From Pontibacillus litoralis JSM 072002 (GTDB lineage Bacteria > Bacillota > Bacilli > Bacillales > BH030062), in assembly GCF_000775615.1 (NCBI RefSeq), contig NZ_AVPG01000004.1, forward strand, positions 1-64,000: a stretch of DNA of 64,000 bases, in the 5' to 3' direction. A model generated the notes under the pieces. The model was not told the origin of the DNA. It worked only from the letters and a program-made list of their open reading frames with translations, and searched no databases. Within the stretch, counting starts at the first letter, position 1. The number at the start of each line of letters is the position of its first letter. Positions 63,514 through 64,000 of this stretch are shown piece after piece. Both the position numbers and the translations under genes were made by a program.

Positions 63514-64000
63514 TTGAATAAAGTTAAAGTAAACAATATCCTATTTATTTTACTAGGTGCTGCTATATTTAGTTTTGGAATTGTTCATTTCAATATTCAG
63601 AACAACTTAGCAGAAGGTGGTTTTACTGGAATCATTTTAATATTGGATCAATTTGGGCTAAATATTTCGATTATGAATTTAGCGTTAAACATTCCTGTAT
63701 TTCTAGTCGGATGGAAACTACTTGGACGATCAACACTCATTTACTCCATCATCGGAACCCTTGCTGTTTCATTCTTTTTAGGGGTATTCCAAGTATATAT
63801 GATAGAAATTGATTTAAAAAATGATATGACTTTGGCCGCTTTATTTGCCGGTGTATTTATCGGCGTTGGGTTAGGTATTATCTTTAGAAGTGGAGGCACT
63901 ACAGGTGGTGTCGATATTCTCGCTCGACTGGTACATAAATATTGGGGCATTAGCATGGGACGTACTATGTTTCTATTTGATGCTCTTGTAATTACAGCAG
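63514..64000 (+). CDS. ypjC: YitT family membrane protein (YpjC), cut by the window end
   Basis: At least 162 residues from a TTG at 63514 with AAAGGAGGT upstream (MNKVKVNNILFILLGAAIF). Five hydrophobic segments are visible, with the family motifs NLAEGGFTGIILIL near 30-45, FRSGGTTGGVDILARL near 130 and SMGRTMFLFD. The C-terminal DUF2179 domain would lie beyond the window. Function unknown; YitT proteins are widespread in Bacillota. B. subtilis ypjC also lies near dapB. Confidence 0.85.
   Translation, partial: MNKVKVNNILFILLGAAIFSFGIVHFNIQNNLAEGGFTGIILILDQFGLNISIMNLALNIPVFLVGWKLLGRSTLIYSIIGTLAVSFFLGVFQVYMIEIDLKNDMTLAALFAGVFIGVGLGIIFRSGGTTGGVDILARLVHKYWGISMGRTMFLFDALVITA

Noticed and set aside
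1-64000. CRISPR arrays, insertion sequences, prophage, tRNA or rRNA genes
   Set aside because: No regularly spaced repeats, transposase or phage-type genes, or tRNA/rRNA signatures were seen on either strand.

Overview
The window is a chromosomal segment of a low-GC, endospore-forming Bacillota, almost certainly a member of the Bacillaceae. Three things support this. The gene order from dapB back to yppC follows the Bacillus subtilis ypjC-dapB-mgsA-bshA-cca-birA-panBCD-dinG-ypmA-ypmB-aspB-asnS-dnaD-nth-ypoC-ponA-recU-yppC segment. Spore genes are present (splA, cotD, small acid-soluble-protein-like genes with sigma-G or sigma-K type promoter elements). The RNase P RNA is of the Bacillus (type B) form. 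I see no rRNA, tRNA, CRISPR array, insertion sequence or prophage. Genus and species cannot be read from this window.

Layout. 1-8.4 kb: accessory and stress genes, comprising an orphan splA, ywiC, the radical SAM gene yfkAB, an MhqD-like esterase with a perfect MhqR-type operator, an AbrB-type membrane protein, a methionine sulfoxide reductase AB fusion, a VrrA/YqfQ-like protein and uracil-DNA glycosylase. 8.4-13.6 kb: DNA repair, with sbcCD and an SOS-type divergent promoter (two LexA boxes in inverted orientation) between a YolD-like gene and a broken WYL-domain gene. 13.6-18.3 kb: a thyA-dfrA-mobA-tatA-tatA-tatC run plus yozE and a DUF72 gene. 18.3-23.4 kb: formate-tetrahydrofolate ligase, a cold-shock gene with an unusual long leader, a preQ1 riboswitch controlling a queuosine precursor transporter, an RNase H-like gene and a rhodanese-type sulfurtransferase. 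23.4-27.7 kb: the bpsA-bpsB alkylpyrone pair and a three-gene ba3-type cytochrome oxidase operon with tandem ResD-like repeats upstream. 27.7-34 kb: M32 carboxypeptidase, universal stress protein, a RocB-like peptidase and an alanine symporter divergent from an IclR regulator. 34-37.7 kb: rRNA methyltransferase, RNase P RNA, gpsB, ypsA, cotD, cdd. 37.9-41.5 kb: an RND efflux permease and two small genes. 41.6-64 kb: the conserved yppE-to-ypjC block.

How genes work together. The panB-panC-panD cluster (pantothenate), birA, cca and bshA-mgsA-dapB form a tightly packed minus-strand operon with overlapping starts and stops. thyA and dfrA are the dTMP/folate pair, and fhs supplies one-carbon units nearby. 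mobA next to tatA/tatC fits the maturation and export of molybdoenzymes, which is an inference from context.

The window is mostly housekeeping, and I do not see a large undescribed system. The more unusual signals are small: the SOS-type divergent promoter with a decayed WYL gene, the cold-shock leader with an upstream ORF inside a terminator-like hairpin, a secreted metallo-beta-lactamase-fold protein that appears to have lost its metal ligands, the absence of bshB1 from the bacillithiol operon position, an orphan structured intergenic region at 52.6-52.76 kb, and several very small ORFs.
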